Below, one piece after another: positions 33,185 through 44,462 of a stretch of 64,000 nucleotides of DNA (positions within the stretch are counted from its first letter, which is position 1; each line of letters starts with the position of its first letter). A program made the position numbers and the translations under genes. A model generated the notes under the pieces. It was not told where the DNA came from. It worked only from the letters and a program-made list of their open reading frames with translations, and made no database searches. Origin of the DNA: Amoebophrya sp. A120 (taxonomy: Eukaryota; Sar; Dinophyceae; Syndiniales; Amoebophryaceae); contig CAJINV010000006.1 of NCBI GenBank assembly GCA_905178155.1, positions 1,675,876 through 1,739,875 on the forward strand. Direction: 5' to 3'.

Positions 33185-36100
33185 ATGGATTCTTTCTTCA
33201 TGACGCAGCCCCCTCCGGGGCCCACGGAAACGTGGCTGAAGTGCGTCCAGGCGTTGGAAAAAAAAGCCGCGGCCGCACCGCCGCCCACTGTGAAGTCATC
33301 TTCGAGGAAAAAGTTTTACGGCGGGGAAGACAGCGAAAATAAGGCCACAAGGCTTGACGCTGACACCACAAGAAATAATACCGCGTTTGGTGGAATTTTT
33401 ACTGCATCAGGAGGGCCAGAAACCAAGCCGAAAGACCCAAACGTCCTATCCGAACTGATTCCGCGATTTTACCCGGCGGAACCTACCGATAAGGAACAAA
33501 AAGAGAAGGAAAAGCAGAAGGAATTGCTGCAGAAGCAGCAACAGAAGGCTCGGGATGAACATGACCTGACCAGCGCGCTGCTATGCTCTGCAAAAGGATC
33601 TGATACTAGTAGAAATCGCATGACAAATTCCCTCTGCATGAACAAGAGCAGTGGAATTTCTAATGCGGATTTACCTTGAGAAAGAGACTTGTCATGCACG
33701 GTTGCGATTACTACGAGTTCCGGACGATCAACATACTTTTGCAATTCATAGCTGCCGCACTTCGACGACAGTGACGATGACGAGCTGTTGCAGTATCATC
33801 ATGAAAAATTTTTCCCGCCTCCCCATATTCAATGTGGAATTTGTGTAGACTGATTTGTGATCACAAATCCATTTGTGATGCTGGTAGGGAAGGGCGGATG
33901 CGGACTGTAGTGCTGTCTGGCATGACGGGAAAGCCTTGCCTCCTCTCCAGCATGATAGAGACCCACTGCATTGCCAAGGACAGCATGACAAAGTTCCTGA
34001 ACAAAATAGGCCGCAGGTGTGTTCGTTTACCTTCCAACAATACAAGTGGATTTGTGTACACAAATCGTGCATCAGAAATCTCCTCTTGATGTGGGGAGGG
34101 GGGATTTTTCCTCACAATATGCAGGCGTCCTCTACTGGTGGGGCGACGAGCAATATCAAGTCCTATTTGATCAATACAAACAACCAACAAATCATCATCT
34201 CCAGTGAAGAGAAGCGTTTTCGCGGCGTTCTCTCCGTGCGCACGAGGCGGGAAGCCCGGCAGAAGATGTTGCAACGGAAAACGGCGGAATTACTATGCAT
34301 TGCAAATAAAGTATTGTACTAGTAGTAGTAGCAAAATTGCATCACAAATTTGCGTAGCATTACAAATGAGATTTGTGATGCTGTTTTACCTTCGAACGGA
34401 GATTTGTCATGCAAAGCAGCAATCACTACGAACGAGTACGATACTTTTGCACAGGATAGTCACTCAACGAGGATGATTTGCACAAGCTTTTGGAGTATCC
34501 TGTGCAAAAGTATCGTACTCGTATGGCAATCATGCATTACAAATTTTTTTCTTAAGAAAATCTGCATTACAAATTTTTTTTTTCATGCTGGGGAAATTTG
34601 TGATGCATTTATACAAGTACGATACTTTTGCAATCCATATGGAGCCCTTACGAAAGGCAGCGAAAAAAACGACAAACAGCTCGGTCATTTTGAATAGCAA
34701 CAGAAACAACAACCCGAATTCGTCCAATTCAACCGAGCAGGAGGTCATCGACTATGCAAGCTTCAAAGCCGTTTTATCCTATGTAAACACGTCCCCACCC
34801 CATAGTTGTCATGCAGATATGCGATTACAAGAAGTGAAGATTTGTAATGCGCTTCTCCTTGAGAGGCATTTCCAGTCGTGTTTTGGAATTTGTAATGTAG
34901 TAAACAGGATGAGCAAATGGATTGCTCATGCGGCTTTCCATGCTAACCAGCAGTACACTGCAGATGGAAATTTGTCATGTAGAACTCCCAAAACTTGCAG
35001 ATTTGTCATGTAGAACTCCCAAAACTTGTTCACTATGATGTGGGGACGTTTTTACTCAGGATAGGTTTACAAGCATGTTTTAGAAGAGTGTGTTAAAGCG
35101 GCGGAATACAATGCGCAAATGAACGGCGAGGATTTCGACGCCAGTATGACCAAAGCGCTCTACGAAAGGTACTGAATATAAAACTTGTATTGGCTTTTTT
35201 CTTTTTGTCATGCGGATCATGGTCCCTCTCCCTATAGTGCGTAGTATTGACTGTCATGTGCAGCAGGGGCAGGTTTCTGATTCGTATCTTCTGGTGTTCA
35301 TCGCTACGATCATACCATCAACAACATGTACATGTTAAATACCTATCAGGAAATTCGGGCCTTTTTTCACGGCCCGGTCGTTTTTGAAGTTCGGGTCCCT
35401 GATTTCGCATATGAAAGTGCACAACTCCCCGTCCCCCACATTTGTATGGCATCAACAGCATTACAAACACCAGTACAGGTGGACCGTGTACATGACAAGT
35501 TCATGCGCCGAGTGTAGTACTGTTTGGAGTTCCGAAATTTGTCATGCACGCGGCGCCACAAGGTAGCAACTGGCTTTGGGTTTTGGCATCACAAATGAGG
35601 GGGAGGGGGAGTCGTGCGCTGTCATATCGCAAATCGGAATCGTGCCGTTTTTCAGCTACGTGGTGCGGAAGGTAAACAACAAGCAAACACGAATATGCAA
35701 GAAAAAAACTGTGTAAGTGTAAATTTGTGATGCGCTACATGGAAGATGATTGCGTCTGTCATGCTTGGCCAGCGTCGTAGGGTCCATTAAAGGGCGTTTT
35801 CACGTACTATCTGCGCATGACAGGTTTTTGCTGTCATGCCAGACAAATTTGTAATGCTGTTCCTCCAAAAAAGTTACACCTACAATGTTTTTTTCTTGGA
35901 TAACGAATTCAGTTGTCCTATTACGACACGATCGGACTGGGGTACCTCCGGGAGAAGGACGTGGAAAATTTCATCTTTGAATTGATACCGACCTTGCCGC
36001 AGCTGAGCCAGCTGCAAGAAGAGTTTTACCCGTTTTATGTATAATTTTCTTTTCAGCTGATGTTTGGTTTTGCATGATGAATGTGGATTCGGATTTTTTG

Positions 36101-39100
36101 TGTGATGTGACGCTGCCGGTGCCGCTACAGGGGTAAAATATAAAACTCTCCAGAAAACAAAGCAATGAGCATCTTCAAAAATAAAAGGTCTTCACTGCGG
36201 TCCGGAAATTTTTTTTCTTTCTGGACCAGAAACGCACCGGGAAAATTTGGATCAGGAATCTCCTCGTGAGCTCCATTCTCCCAGAACTCTATGAGCTCCG
36301 GAGATATCCCGGGGAAAAAAATGGTACTCGTACTTTCTCTTTCTACTTGCAATCACACAGGACAAACAAGAAATAGCTGTTGCTAGCACCGCAACATGCT
36401 GCGCGCAAAATTACCTTTGATAAAATTTGTCATGCCACTTTGACTAGTACGAAGTACCATTTTGCGATGCATAGCGGTAACAGCCACATGAATTCGAGCA
36501 GTGACAACAACCCGCACAACTTTAACCCCAACAGTATCGAAATGAAAAATCCCCCCACCCCACATCAAAACGAAGTTTGTCATCCTGGATTTGCGTACAC
36601 AAATCAGATTTGTCTTGCGTGAGAGGACTGCAGGCCCATAACAAGCCTGAGTAGAGAGGATTTGGACTAGGCTCTTAGCACGAGACACGTCTGCGCTGTA
36701 GGCCTAATAGCATCACATTTGCGGCGGAGCCTGTGGAATTGCCTTCTTGCAAGACAGAGATGATTTGTGGTCGCAAATCAGCATTGCAAATTTTCTGCGA
36801 CGTACTTCTTCGATATGGGGAGGGGGGATTTTTCCTCACAATAAACAGCATGAAAAACTGGTTTTCCGTGGAGTCTGCGCTCCGGGTATGCAAGAAAAAG
36901 AAACTGCGTAAGTGTAACTTTCTGGTGGGGGGAACAGCATCTCAAGTTTGCTCTGCAAAGCAGAGAAACACTGTCATGCGTCGCTAGTATGTGAAAACAC
37001 GTACGAAAAGAGCCTCTGATGCGGGTCCAGCATGACAGTTGTAAGTGTCTACTTGCGTCGTCTGCAACACAAAGTTACACTTACACAGTTTTTTTCTTTG
37101 GATATCGGGTGTACGGCATGTACTTGGAGCTGGATTCCGACCAAAACGGCATGTTGAGTCCCCAAGAATATCCACAGAAAAATAAAAACCCATCCCAATC
37201 CATTTTTTGCATGACAAACACTGCTTCTGATGTATGTTTTGGATGACAAATTGGATGGGGATCGGTCTTTTTTTGTGGATAAAGAACTCGCAAAGTACAC
37301 AAATTCCTACTTCTCCAACTACAGCGGAGTATCTGGAAACGCCAATGACATGCTATGGAAGGGAAAATAAAACTCGAGGAGCTGAAAATAATCAACATCT
37401 TTGATGCAATTCACAGCTGAGGTGTTTGTTTTTAGTATGCAAGGTGGGACTACGACATGAATTACGTAAGTAAGAAATCACGACTAAGTATTTGTTATTT
37501 ACCACTATCCACAAAGAACTCCATCGTGCAGAACATGATGCAGCAAGGTGTGCTAGCTTTTTCTCAAACAGTGCATCACTCCGTCCTGAAGAATGTTTTG
37601 CACGGTGGGAAAATTGACGGTTATGTTGTGTCTATTCCAAAAGTCATCCATACCCTGCGGGAAAAGATTATCCGCGAGGGAGTTGATGCGATGGCGTCGA
37701 GATCAATAGGACAACACAGGTGTCGTTCCTTCGTTTGAATCAAAGCGTCTAAGTAACTTTAGTTCGAAAATGTGAAACGCAAACGCGTGAGACCCAGAGG
37801 CTAGCACGACCAGAAGCACAACAATTTATTCTACTTCTGTGAATAGCGTGAAAAATAATTAAGCTCCTACCATTTTTCCCTTCCATACAACCTGCACTTC
37901 CACTATTACAGCTCCATCGGTGTCTCAACCACGGGCCAGACCCTGTCGGATATGAGCTGCAAATATGTCTGGGTCTGGAAGAGTGAAACTTGTCATGCTG
38001 CCTGTGGATTCTAAAAATATCTGTATTGCATAAGCAACAAGAGGAGTCCAGTTCTTGCTACGCGGAGAGGGCATTTCGATTCCTCATGCGTGATAAGCAT
38101 CAAGAAGCTTTCAAAAAGTCTGGGATGCTAGGACCTGCATCACAGACCTCGCGGGTCATACAAAATATGCATGACAAACCTGGCAATGTTTCAGACCCAG
38201 ACACATTTGCAGTTGATATCGGACGAAATTATACAAAGAGTCTTCGAAGAGTACCAGATACGCATTACAAAACTTTTGTGCCACGGAAAAACTGCATCAC
38301 AAATTTTCAACGAAGAGGTCTACAAGTAAAAACGGAACTTGTCATGCAGAGTCAGGCAAGCAAAAGAATCTGTGATGCAAGATGTCGCACAAAAATATCC
38401 CTTTGCCACTGCATATCCGACCTACCGCGACGATTCGGGCAGCCAGGAGATGGACTACAAAACTTTTCTTGATTTCGTCCTCGCCATGCGGCATCTGCGC
38501 TACAACTGCGAAAACAACAGCAATTTTGACCACCCCGACGGCCCTAGCGGCTCGAACGGCCGAGAAGGGGGTGGGGGCATATGAACTGCAAAAGTATCGT
38601 ACTCGTATAAATGCATTACAAATTTCCTCAGCATGAGAAATAAAATTTGTAATGCAGATTTGCCTTGGAAACAGGATTTGTAATGCAAGACTTGCATTAG
38701 CATTTGTACGAGTACGATACTTTTGCACAGGATAGGGCAACTACAAGGACAACGTGCGGGAGAAGGAGTATCCTGTGTAAAAACGCCCCCGACCCAAGGG
38801 TCAAGATGGGAAATCTGCTAGACAAATCCACGCGGTTTGGTTGTTGCGCATGACAAGGTAGTTCTTGGGATTGCTATGTATTCGCGTTTAGCCATTGTAG
38901 CAGAATCACTGATCTAGCATATCATGCTGATTTTTCGAGCACCGCAACTCTCAAACACCACTACAGATGAACGCATCTCCTTCCCATAGGGCTCCTCTGC
39001 ATGAGAAACGTTTTAAGCATGCCGATTCGCATGACAACTCTGGGATAGGCTCGTTTTTACTCGGGAGAAGGAGTTTTCGGAGTTTGGCAACCAGCAGTCC

Positions 39101-40692
39101 ATCAGATATCTCTGGAAGTTGATCGACGTGAACCAATATCCTGTGCAACAGTATCGTACTCGTATTGCAATCATGCATTACAAATCTTTTTGTTATAGGT
39201 AAACTCGCATTGCAAATTTTATTTCTCATGCTGAGAAAATTTGTAATGCATTCATACAAGTACGATAGTGCTTTTGCAGTTCATAACCACGACGACAAGG
39301 TCACCGTACCAATCCTGCGCTACTTTCTGCGGGGCACACTGCGCAACTGCCAGCACTACGCGGACACGAATGGGGTGAAGGTAGAAGACGTAATCGACGA
39401 GATTTTCGACATGATCCGGCCCAAAAACGCGGGGTTCATCCAGTTAAACGACGTTCTGTACAACAAAATGGGGCCGATCATGCTCGCAATTCTCATCGAC
39501 TCGGACGAATTCTACCGGCATGACCAGCGCGAAAACTCCATGCAGTCTGGCGGGGGTGGGGGCGGTGGCGGATTCAGCGGCGGTGGGGGTTCTTCCAGCG
39601 GCATGCAGATTGAGCACGACCAGCTGGACATTGATCAGTACCACGATGTTGGTCCGCCGACCAGCGGTAGCAGTAGCGGCCGCGGGGTCGTGAACAGCAG
39701 TAGTTCATCAGCAGGAAATAACGCAAACCCTTCCTCGTCCGGCGGTTCGTCCCGGAGCAGCAATAATGTCGCGACATCAAGAACGCCGGAAGATGATCAC
39801 GATGCCACCGCGCAAGGTAATTCTGGCGCGACAGCATCCAGCACTTACGGGAGTGACGGTAATATTAGCCCTGCTGATGTCAATGCCGGTCAAGAAAACG
39901 ATGCCAGTGGGGTGTCAGCACATCACGGGGGAGGTTCTGCAGGTGTACCCGGTGGAGGACCTTCGGAAACCAGCATGGGCGGCGTTGGCTCGTCTCCGGG
40001 TTACAGTCCCACGTCGATGGCTTCGTCCGGTATGGGAAAAGGAACCAAACATAATGATAATCTACTTGCATCGGGTCGTTGTTTTTCTATGAAGTTCATC
40101 AAGTTTGTTTTGTTTTCAGTTTCACAAATTGACCTATACATTCATTACGTAGAAGCAGCCGTAAAAAAACATGATCTTGCAACTGACGACGACCTGACGC
40201 AGCAAGATGATCTGTCTTCCATGCATACGCCAAGACCACTACCTGCCCGCCGGCGTGGGGATACCCGGGCTCGGCGGTGGATCCGGCGTGCCGGGAATCT
40301 CCCCTACCAAAATTAAAAATCCCCCCTCCCCATATCAAAACGGAAATTTGTGATGCTGATTTGTGGCCACAAATCAGCTTTGTATTGCAGAGAGGCATTG
40401 CGGCCAGATCCACAGGCTACGTAGGGGCGTATAATGGGTCTAGTTGTTCAGCATGGGAAACGGCTCCCCTTTAGGCCCAGCAGCATGACAAATCGCTTCC
40501 ATAAGGGGGCGAAAGCTTATGCCCTTGCCTTGTTGCCAGACAGATGTGATTTGTGACCTCAAATCCGCAACGCAAATTTTTGGAAGCATACCTTGTCAAT
40601 ATGGGGAGGGGGAAGCTTTCCTTTCAATATTCCCCCAAGAAGAGCCGGAGGATGAGCCGAATCCGAGCCGACGGTTGTCGCCGCTGTCGTAG
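33185..40692 (+). CDS. PP2A B''-type regulatory subunit (PPP2R3C/TON2-like)
   Basis: The central and C-terminal parts match the conserved core of protein phosphatase 2A B'' subunits: FLKFGSLISQIGIVPFFSYV (35370-35665), LSYYDTIGLGYLREKDVENF (35911), TAVRKFFFFLDQKRTGKIWI (36191), an EF-hand DSDQNGMLSPQE (37135), EIIQRVFEEY (38225), EMDYKTFLDFVLAMRHL (38448), YLWKLIDVN (39112) and VIDEIFDMIRP (39390). Known members are calcium-regulated PP2A targeting subunits; TON2/FASS acts on microtubule organisation. Start ATG 33185; the N-terminal 260 residues are low-complexity and a Gly/Ser-rich tail follows the core from 39535. Seventeen introners and at least three GT-AG introns interrupt it. The donor of the last canonical intron before 37912 and the tail splicing near 40030-40202 are unresolved; the stop TAG at 40690 assumes the usual 5-nt rule at 40305-40629. 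Confidence 0.85.
33582..33750 (+). mobile_element. Introner, family A (169 bp)
   Basis: Target copies GCTGC/GCTGC; left arm eroded (CTCTGCAAAAGGATCTGATAC). Confidence 0.87.
33794..34119 (+). mobile_element. Introner, family C (326 bp)
   Basis: Target copies TGCAG/TGCAG. Follows a 38-nt exon. Confidence 0.88.
34294..34458 (+). mobile_element. Introner, family A (165 bp)
   Basis: Target copies ATTAC/GTCAC, degraded; 5-nt rule keeps frame (GAA TTA CTC AAC). Confidence 0.85.
34496..34639 (+). mobile_element. Introner, family A (144 bp)
   Basis: Target copies TGGAG/TGGAG; arms nearly perfect. Confidence 0.92.
34775..35063 (+). mobile_element. Introner, family D (289 bp)
   Basis: Target copies CGTTT/GGTTT. 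Contains a short internal tandem repeat of the TTTGTCATGTAGAACTCCC unit near 34973-35020. Confidence 0.86.
35169..35349 (+). other. Canonical GT-AG intron (181 bp)
   Basis: Donor GAAAG|GTACTG, acceptor CTATCAG|GAAATTC; joins YER to KFGPFFT at the start of the B'' core. No inverted-repeat arms. Confidence 0.8.
35410..35626 (+). mobile_element. Introner, family J (217 bp)
   Basis: Arms ATGAAAGTGCACAACTCCCC / CGTGCGCTGTCATA; target copies TCGCA/TCGCA. Confidence 0.87.
35694..35902 (+). mobile_element. Introner, family E (209 bp)
   Basis: Target copies ACGAA/ACGAA; the right arm (CTACAATGTTTTTTTCTTGG) is shared with family H. Confidence 0.87.
36039..36187 (+). other. Canonical GT-AG intron (149 bp)
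   Basis: Donor TTTTAT|GTATAAT, acceptor ATAAAAG|GTCTTC. It restores the conserved B'' junction FYPFYV-TAVRKFFFF, so this splice is well supported. Confidence 0.88.
36305..36473 (+). mobile_element. Introner, family A, diverged (169 bp)
   Basis: Arms TGGTACTCGTAC / GTACGAAGTACCATTTTGC; target copies GGAGA/GCGGT are lost, but the 5-nt rule keeps frame. Confidence 0.78.
36535..36843 (+). mobile_element. Introner, family C (309 bp)
   Basis: Target copies AACAG/AACAG. Confidence 0.9.
36887..37104 (+). mobile_element. Introner, family E (218 bp)
   Basis: Target copies CCGGG/TCGGG; joins CTC CGG GTG TAC just before the EF-hand. Confidence 0.88.
37169..37281 (+). mobile_element. Introner, family K (113 bp, single member here)
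   Basis: Close to an end-to-end hairpin: left TATCCACAGAAAAATAAAAA, right TCTTTTTTTGTGGATA, both with an inner CCATCC/GGATGG pair; target copies AAGAA/AAGAA. The shortest introner in the window, placed inside the EF-hand exon. Confidence 0.85.
37295..37911 (+). other. Probable canonical intron, donor uncertain
   Basis: Acceptor CTATTACAG|CTCC at 37911 is well placed; the only upstream GT giving the right phase is GCAAA|GTACAC at 37295. A 94-codon frame inside (37457-37738) is unexplained. Other donors or an extra exon near 37434-37468 are possible. Confidence 0.4.
37951..38218 (+). mobile_element. Introner, family B (268 bp)
   Basis: Target copies TCGGA/TCGGA; joins CTG TCG GAC GAA into the conserved EIIQRVF block. 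Confidence 0.9.
38259..38415 (+). mobile_element. Introner, family L (157 bp, single member here)
   Basis: Arms TACGCATTACAAAACTTTTG / GCACAAAAATATCCCTTTGC; target copies CCAGA/TCCGA. 5-nt rule gives EEYQTYRDD in frame. Confidence 0.75.
38580..38734 (+). mobile_element. Introner, family A (155 bp)
   Basis: Target copies GGGCA/GGGCA; very similar to the A element at 27676-27830. Confidence 0.92.
38769..39069 (+). mobile_element. Introner, family D (301 bp)
   Basis: Right end CGGGAGA instead of CAGGATA; target copies AGGAG/AGGAG. Confidence 0.83.
39137..39285 (+). mobile_element. Introner, family A (149 bp)
   Basis: Target copies ACCAA/ACCAC; interrupts YLWKLIDVN|HDD. Confidence 0.9.
40305..40629 (+). 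mobile_element. Introner, family C (325 bp)
   Basis: Left end TACCAAAATT (usually TATCAAAA); target copies TCCCC/TTCCC. Confidence 0.8.
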
Positions 40693-41665
40693 ATGGTGAA
40701 ATTCGGGGCGAGCTGAGATCTTGTAGAAATTAAAGTTGCAAAAAATGCGCACTTCTTTACTCCGAGGAGGCCAGCACTACACCTCCTGTTGCAGGATGAA
40801 TTGTGATAAGATTACTCGAGTATTGTGAGCTGTGAGCCAAGAACAGCAGCTTCAGCGACGATTGAGAACGTCGAAAAATCTACTCGTCCAAAGTGTTTGC
40901 ACAGACAGGATTTTTCTTGAAGAGATTGAGACGTAGAAGTAGCACAACTGAAGAAAAACCGGAGCTCGCGGATAGGTGTATACAAGTGGTTCGCGTTGAT
41001 GTTCCTCTTCCTCTTGATCTTGGCACATAGTTCCTGCAGCTGCATTAAAGCCCTGTGAATGAAGACTCTCTAGTCGTTCATGGACATTGTACGTACAAAC
41101 ATGCAAATCTCTGGGTGCGAGTGCGACTAACTTCGGAGAACGTATACGTACGGAAGCCGTAATGTGCAAGCCGTCGTAAGTCGTAAATCTACATTCGTTT
41201 TCGTAGCGTTCTTCTACGTGGGTTAATAACTTCGGAAAAACCTTGATGTCGCAAACTTCGTGACACCAAAATTTTCGTCTTCGCCTGATCCTTTATGGAA
41301 CTCAAAAAGGACAGAAGTATCTATGTCGGTGCCATCGTCAGACTACACGTGAAGTTAGTGTCTCTCCGTCGCTTTTCGCGACTAAATGTGATCGATTTAT
41401 TCGTAGAAGTGGAACATCAACCACAGGTGTCACAAAGACATCACGAAAAGAGACTCTACTCGAAGGAGGTCCTCCGCACTCCTATTTCTAAAACTGTAGT
41501 TTTGGTGTAGAGATAAGTTGTTTTATTTGCAGTTGTCTTAATCTGATACGACCTCGTCCTCGCTGCCCACCTCCTCCTTTCATTATCGTAGTTCACAGAA
41601 GTAGAGGCCCCTCGTCGAGATGAAGTTTTTTTTTGATGTTCAATAGTACCGTGATGTAGTAAGAG
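40693..41665. other. Intergenic region
   Basis: About 1 kb, AT-rich, with no introner, repeat or coding frame I would support. Confidence 0.5.
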
Positions 41666-44462
41666 ATGTCTTCCTCAAAGCTGCAGCTGCTCAAGGGCAG
41701 CAGCACTAAAAGCTCTTGCAAGCTGCAGAGCAAGCAACCTGCTGCTGATGCAGCTCTAGTACCTGTACCCGCCGCAGAAAAACAAAAACCTTTGCCACAA
41801 CTACCTTTATTGACCACAAAGCCCATCGTGAACTCCCTGACCTTGAACAAGCCGGAGGGAGTGAACCCGTTGGACCTTTCTTGGGCTGTGAACAAGGGCA
41901 TTTTGATGGTGTACACCCCGGAAAACTCGGCTTCTGCGAGCAGCTGTGGGTCACCGTCTGATTCGGCCCAGGAACAGGAGGAGGAGGAGGAGGGAGAACG
42001 AGAAGCAGGAAATTGTGCAGTAGGACAGCAAATAAACTCATCGGCGGGGAAGAACTCGAACTCCCCTAAGCCGCGGGTAAAGGATATGGAAGCGTCAGGT
42101 GTGAAATCGACAAAGTTGAAATAAACTTGTATATGCATGAAATCGATACCAGTTGGAAGCCCAGTTTCCAAGCGGTGCATGACAAATTTCGGCGCCGTCT
42201 TCTAAATCCAGTCTGTCATGGTGTTTAGGGACAGAAGGCGTCTTTTGTCATGCTACTTTAGCAGCTCTATCTCAGACCCCAAACAGGCTGACAGTCGGCC
42301 TCACTTGCCATCCCTGCAAGGGAGGCACTTCATGCCTTGCAATTTATGCATGAGAAATTATTTCTTCATGCCTTGCAATTTATCTGCCTTGCAAGGGAAG
42401 CCTTCATGCCTTGCAATTTCTTCATGCCTTGCAAGGGAAGCACTTCATGCCTTGCAATTTATCTGCGGTGAGGTGCCCTTACAGGTTGTGTAGTGGTTTC
42501 GGTCGGTTTAGCATGAGAAATTATTTCAACTTTGACGATTTCAATCCTGACAGTTCCATAAAGGTGAAGGTCGGAAACGTGCAGATGCAGGTGCTGCAGA
42601 AGAAGCAAAAGATGAACAAAAAACCAACAACTGGTAAAGGGAAAGCGAAACATCAAGCAGAAGTGCAAAACAAACAGAAGAAAGACCACGTCGCGGGAGC
42701 TTTACTTCTTGGAAGCAACAATAGTGGCGGGAAAATGAAGATGATGAAACAAAAAACAAAAACAGCAACAACTCCCGAAAAAAAAAGTGTACCGCCACGG
42801 GCCGCTCGGTCCGCGCCGCCGAAATTATCGAAGATCGAACCGCGGCAGTTTTGGGGGCTCGAGACGCACGGGGTGGACGATTTTATGGACGAAGATGAAC
42901 AGTGGGACATCGAGGAATTTGAAGCTTTGAAAAATGTCGCAAGCGACGCCTATCATGCGGGAAATAACAAAACCGTGGATGACGCGGACGTGGATGCAGT
43001 GATGGCAGCAGCGTATGCGGAGGCCGAAGCCGCGACTGGCGGAACAGCCCTTCTTGCACCGTTCAGCACAGGGGGGCAGCAGCCGGGTGGGCAGGCGCAG
43101 GGAACAAGCAGCGGCTCCTCTTCATCTTCCGCAAACGGCACAACATCAAACAGTAGCACGACACTAGCCTCCTCCTTCCAAAGTCTTCTGCCCAATTGGA
43201 TGCGCGACCTGATTACGGGAGGGGGAAACAACAATACGAATAATGCCAGCAGTGGTGGCGATCAACATGGGCCCTCATCCTCATCAGCCAGCTGGAACAC
43301 GAACAACGACCTGTTTTTTGCGGGACATAACTATCCATCCGAGGAGCTCCTGCATAAAACTAACGACGTTAGTACTCTGCTTGGAGATGATGAACAAGGA
43401 GCACAACAACCAGAACCACAAGCACCGACTGGCGGAATGGGAACCGCAAAGAACGAGGATGAAATGGTAATCTCGGCGGCATGGGGATCTTCATCTTCAA
43501 CATCTTCTTTCGACAAAGCAGGAGCAGCTAAAGCAGAGGTCGTGGGTAAAAATAATGCGAATCTTGTCTCCACGTCTGCCTCTTCCGCGTCCGACGGCGA
43601 TGGAGAGCAGCTGCCGCTGTTCGGAAAAAACGTAAATGCGAAGACGTTGAACTGCTTCGATAGCAAGAACGGGGACCACGTACTAGGCCGCACAGCAGGC
43701 GCTGTCGTGAAGAGCACAACATCGGTTGATGTAGAGCAAAAATTGGGGAACAAGGATCTACTTCTTGGAGTCACCGCTGCTGCTGCTGCTGCAAACGATG
43801 AATCAAAGGCGGTGCAACAAGAACTTATGCAGCTGCCTGCGACGTCGAAGGCGATGGCGAAGGAACAGAAAGTGAAACAAGGTAAAGCTATGAAGAAGGC
43901 CGCTACTTCGTCAACTTCTGTGGCTGCTGTCATTGAAACGACCACGAGTTCTTGCCTACTTCCCGCGCCGGGAGGAGCTGCAGCAGGCCCAGATGAAGTC
44001 GTGTCTAGCAAGGGACGAGGAGCCAAGAGCAAAACAGTAAAAGCTGAAACTATCGGAACTACGAAGAAGCCAGCGGTTGCGATTGTGCGGAAGGGACCGG
44101 AAGCGAAAGACGTAGCGAGGAAAATGAGACAGGCGGCGAGTAGTTGTAGCTCTACTACGGGAGCTGCTGCGGCAAAGGAAACACAAACAATGCCGAAGTC
44201 GAAATCAAAAACGAAGAACAAGCAGGTGAAGGACGAAATAGCATCTGCAAAACATTACCTCCAAGCTGACTCGGGTCCTGTTGGGCTGCACCAGAAAAAG
44301 ACGAAGACAAAGTCAACCGCCACTATAAAACCGGCCTCTTCAACATCAGGTGGAACAAAGGGAAACAAGAAGACTTCTCCAGAAGCGGACGGGACTGCAG
44401 AGCCAAATACCGGCAGTGGTCCCTGTGCAGCGGCAAAGAAGAGGAAACTGCGGAGCAAGTAA
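41666..44462 (+). CDS. Low-complexity protein with basic C-terminus, function unknown
   Basis: Two exons (41666-42083 and 42565-44462) join to 771 residues, stop TAA. The N-terminus has one ordered-looking stretch (LDLSWAVNKGILMVYTPENS). The second exon opens with Lys/Gln-rich sequence, then an acidic Trp-containing part (IEPRQFWGLETHGVDDFMD, about 42834-42900), an Ala-rich part and long Ser/Gly/Asn tracts. It ends AAKKRKLRSK, a plausible nuclear localisation signal. Nuclear location is inference. The 296-codon antisense frame at 43331-44221 is treated as a shadow. Confidence 0.75.
42085..42560 (+). mobile_element. Introner, family G, expanded (476 bp)
   Basis: Arms AGCGTCAGGTGTGAAATCGAC / GACGATTTCAATCCTGACAG; target copies AAGGA/AAGGT. 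Longer than the other G elements (274-313 bp) because of the tandem repeat at 42331-42461. Confidence 0.88.
42331..42461. repeat. CATGCCTTGCAA tandem expansion inside an introner
   Basis: Five copies of CATGCCTTGCAA at about 42331, 42367, 42405, 42423 and 42445, alternating with TTTATCTGCC and GGGAAG spacers. Confidence 0.85.

Noticed and set aside
37457-37738. 94-codon frame inside the PP2A B'' gene
   Set aside because: Would insert sequence where the B'' family has none; treated as intronic, though an alternative exon cannot be excluded.
43331-44221. 296-codon antisense frame opposite the low-complexity gene
   Set aside because: Complement of Ala/Ser/Lys-rich codons; the + frame joins across a family G introner and ends in a plausible basic tail.
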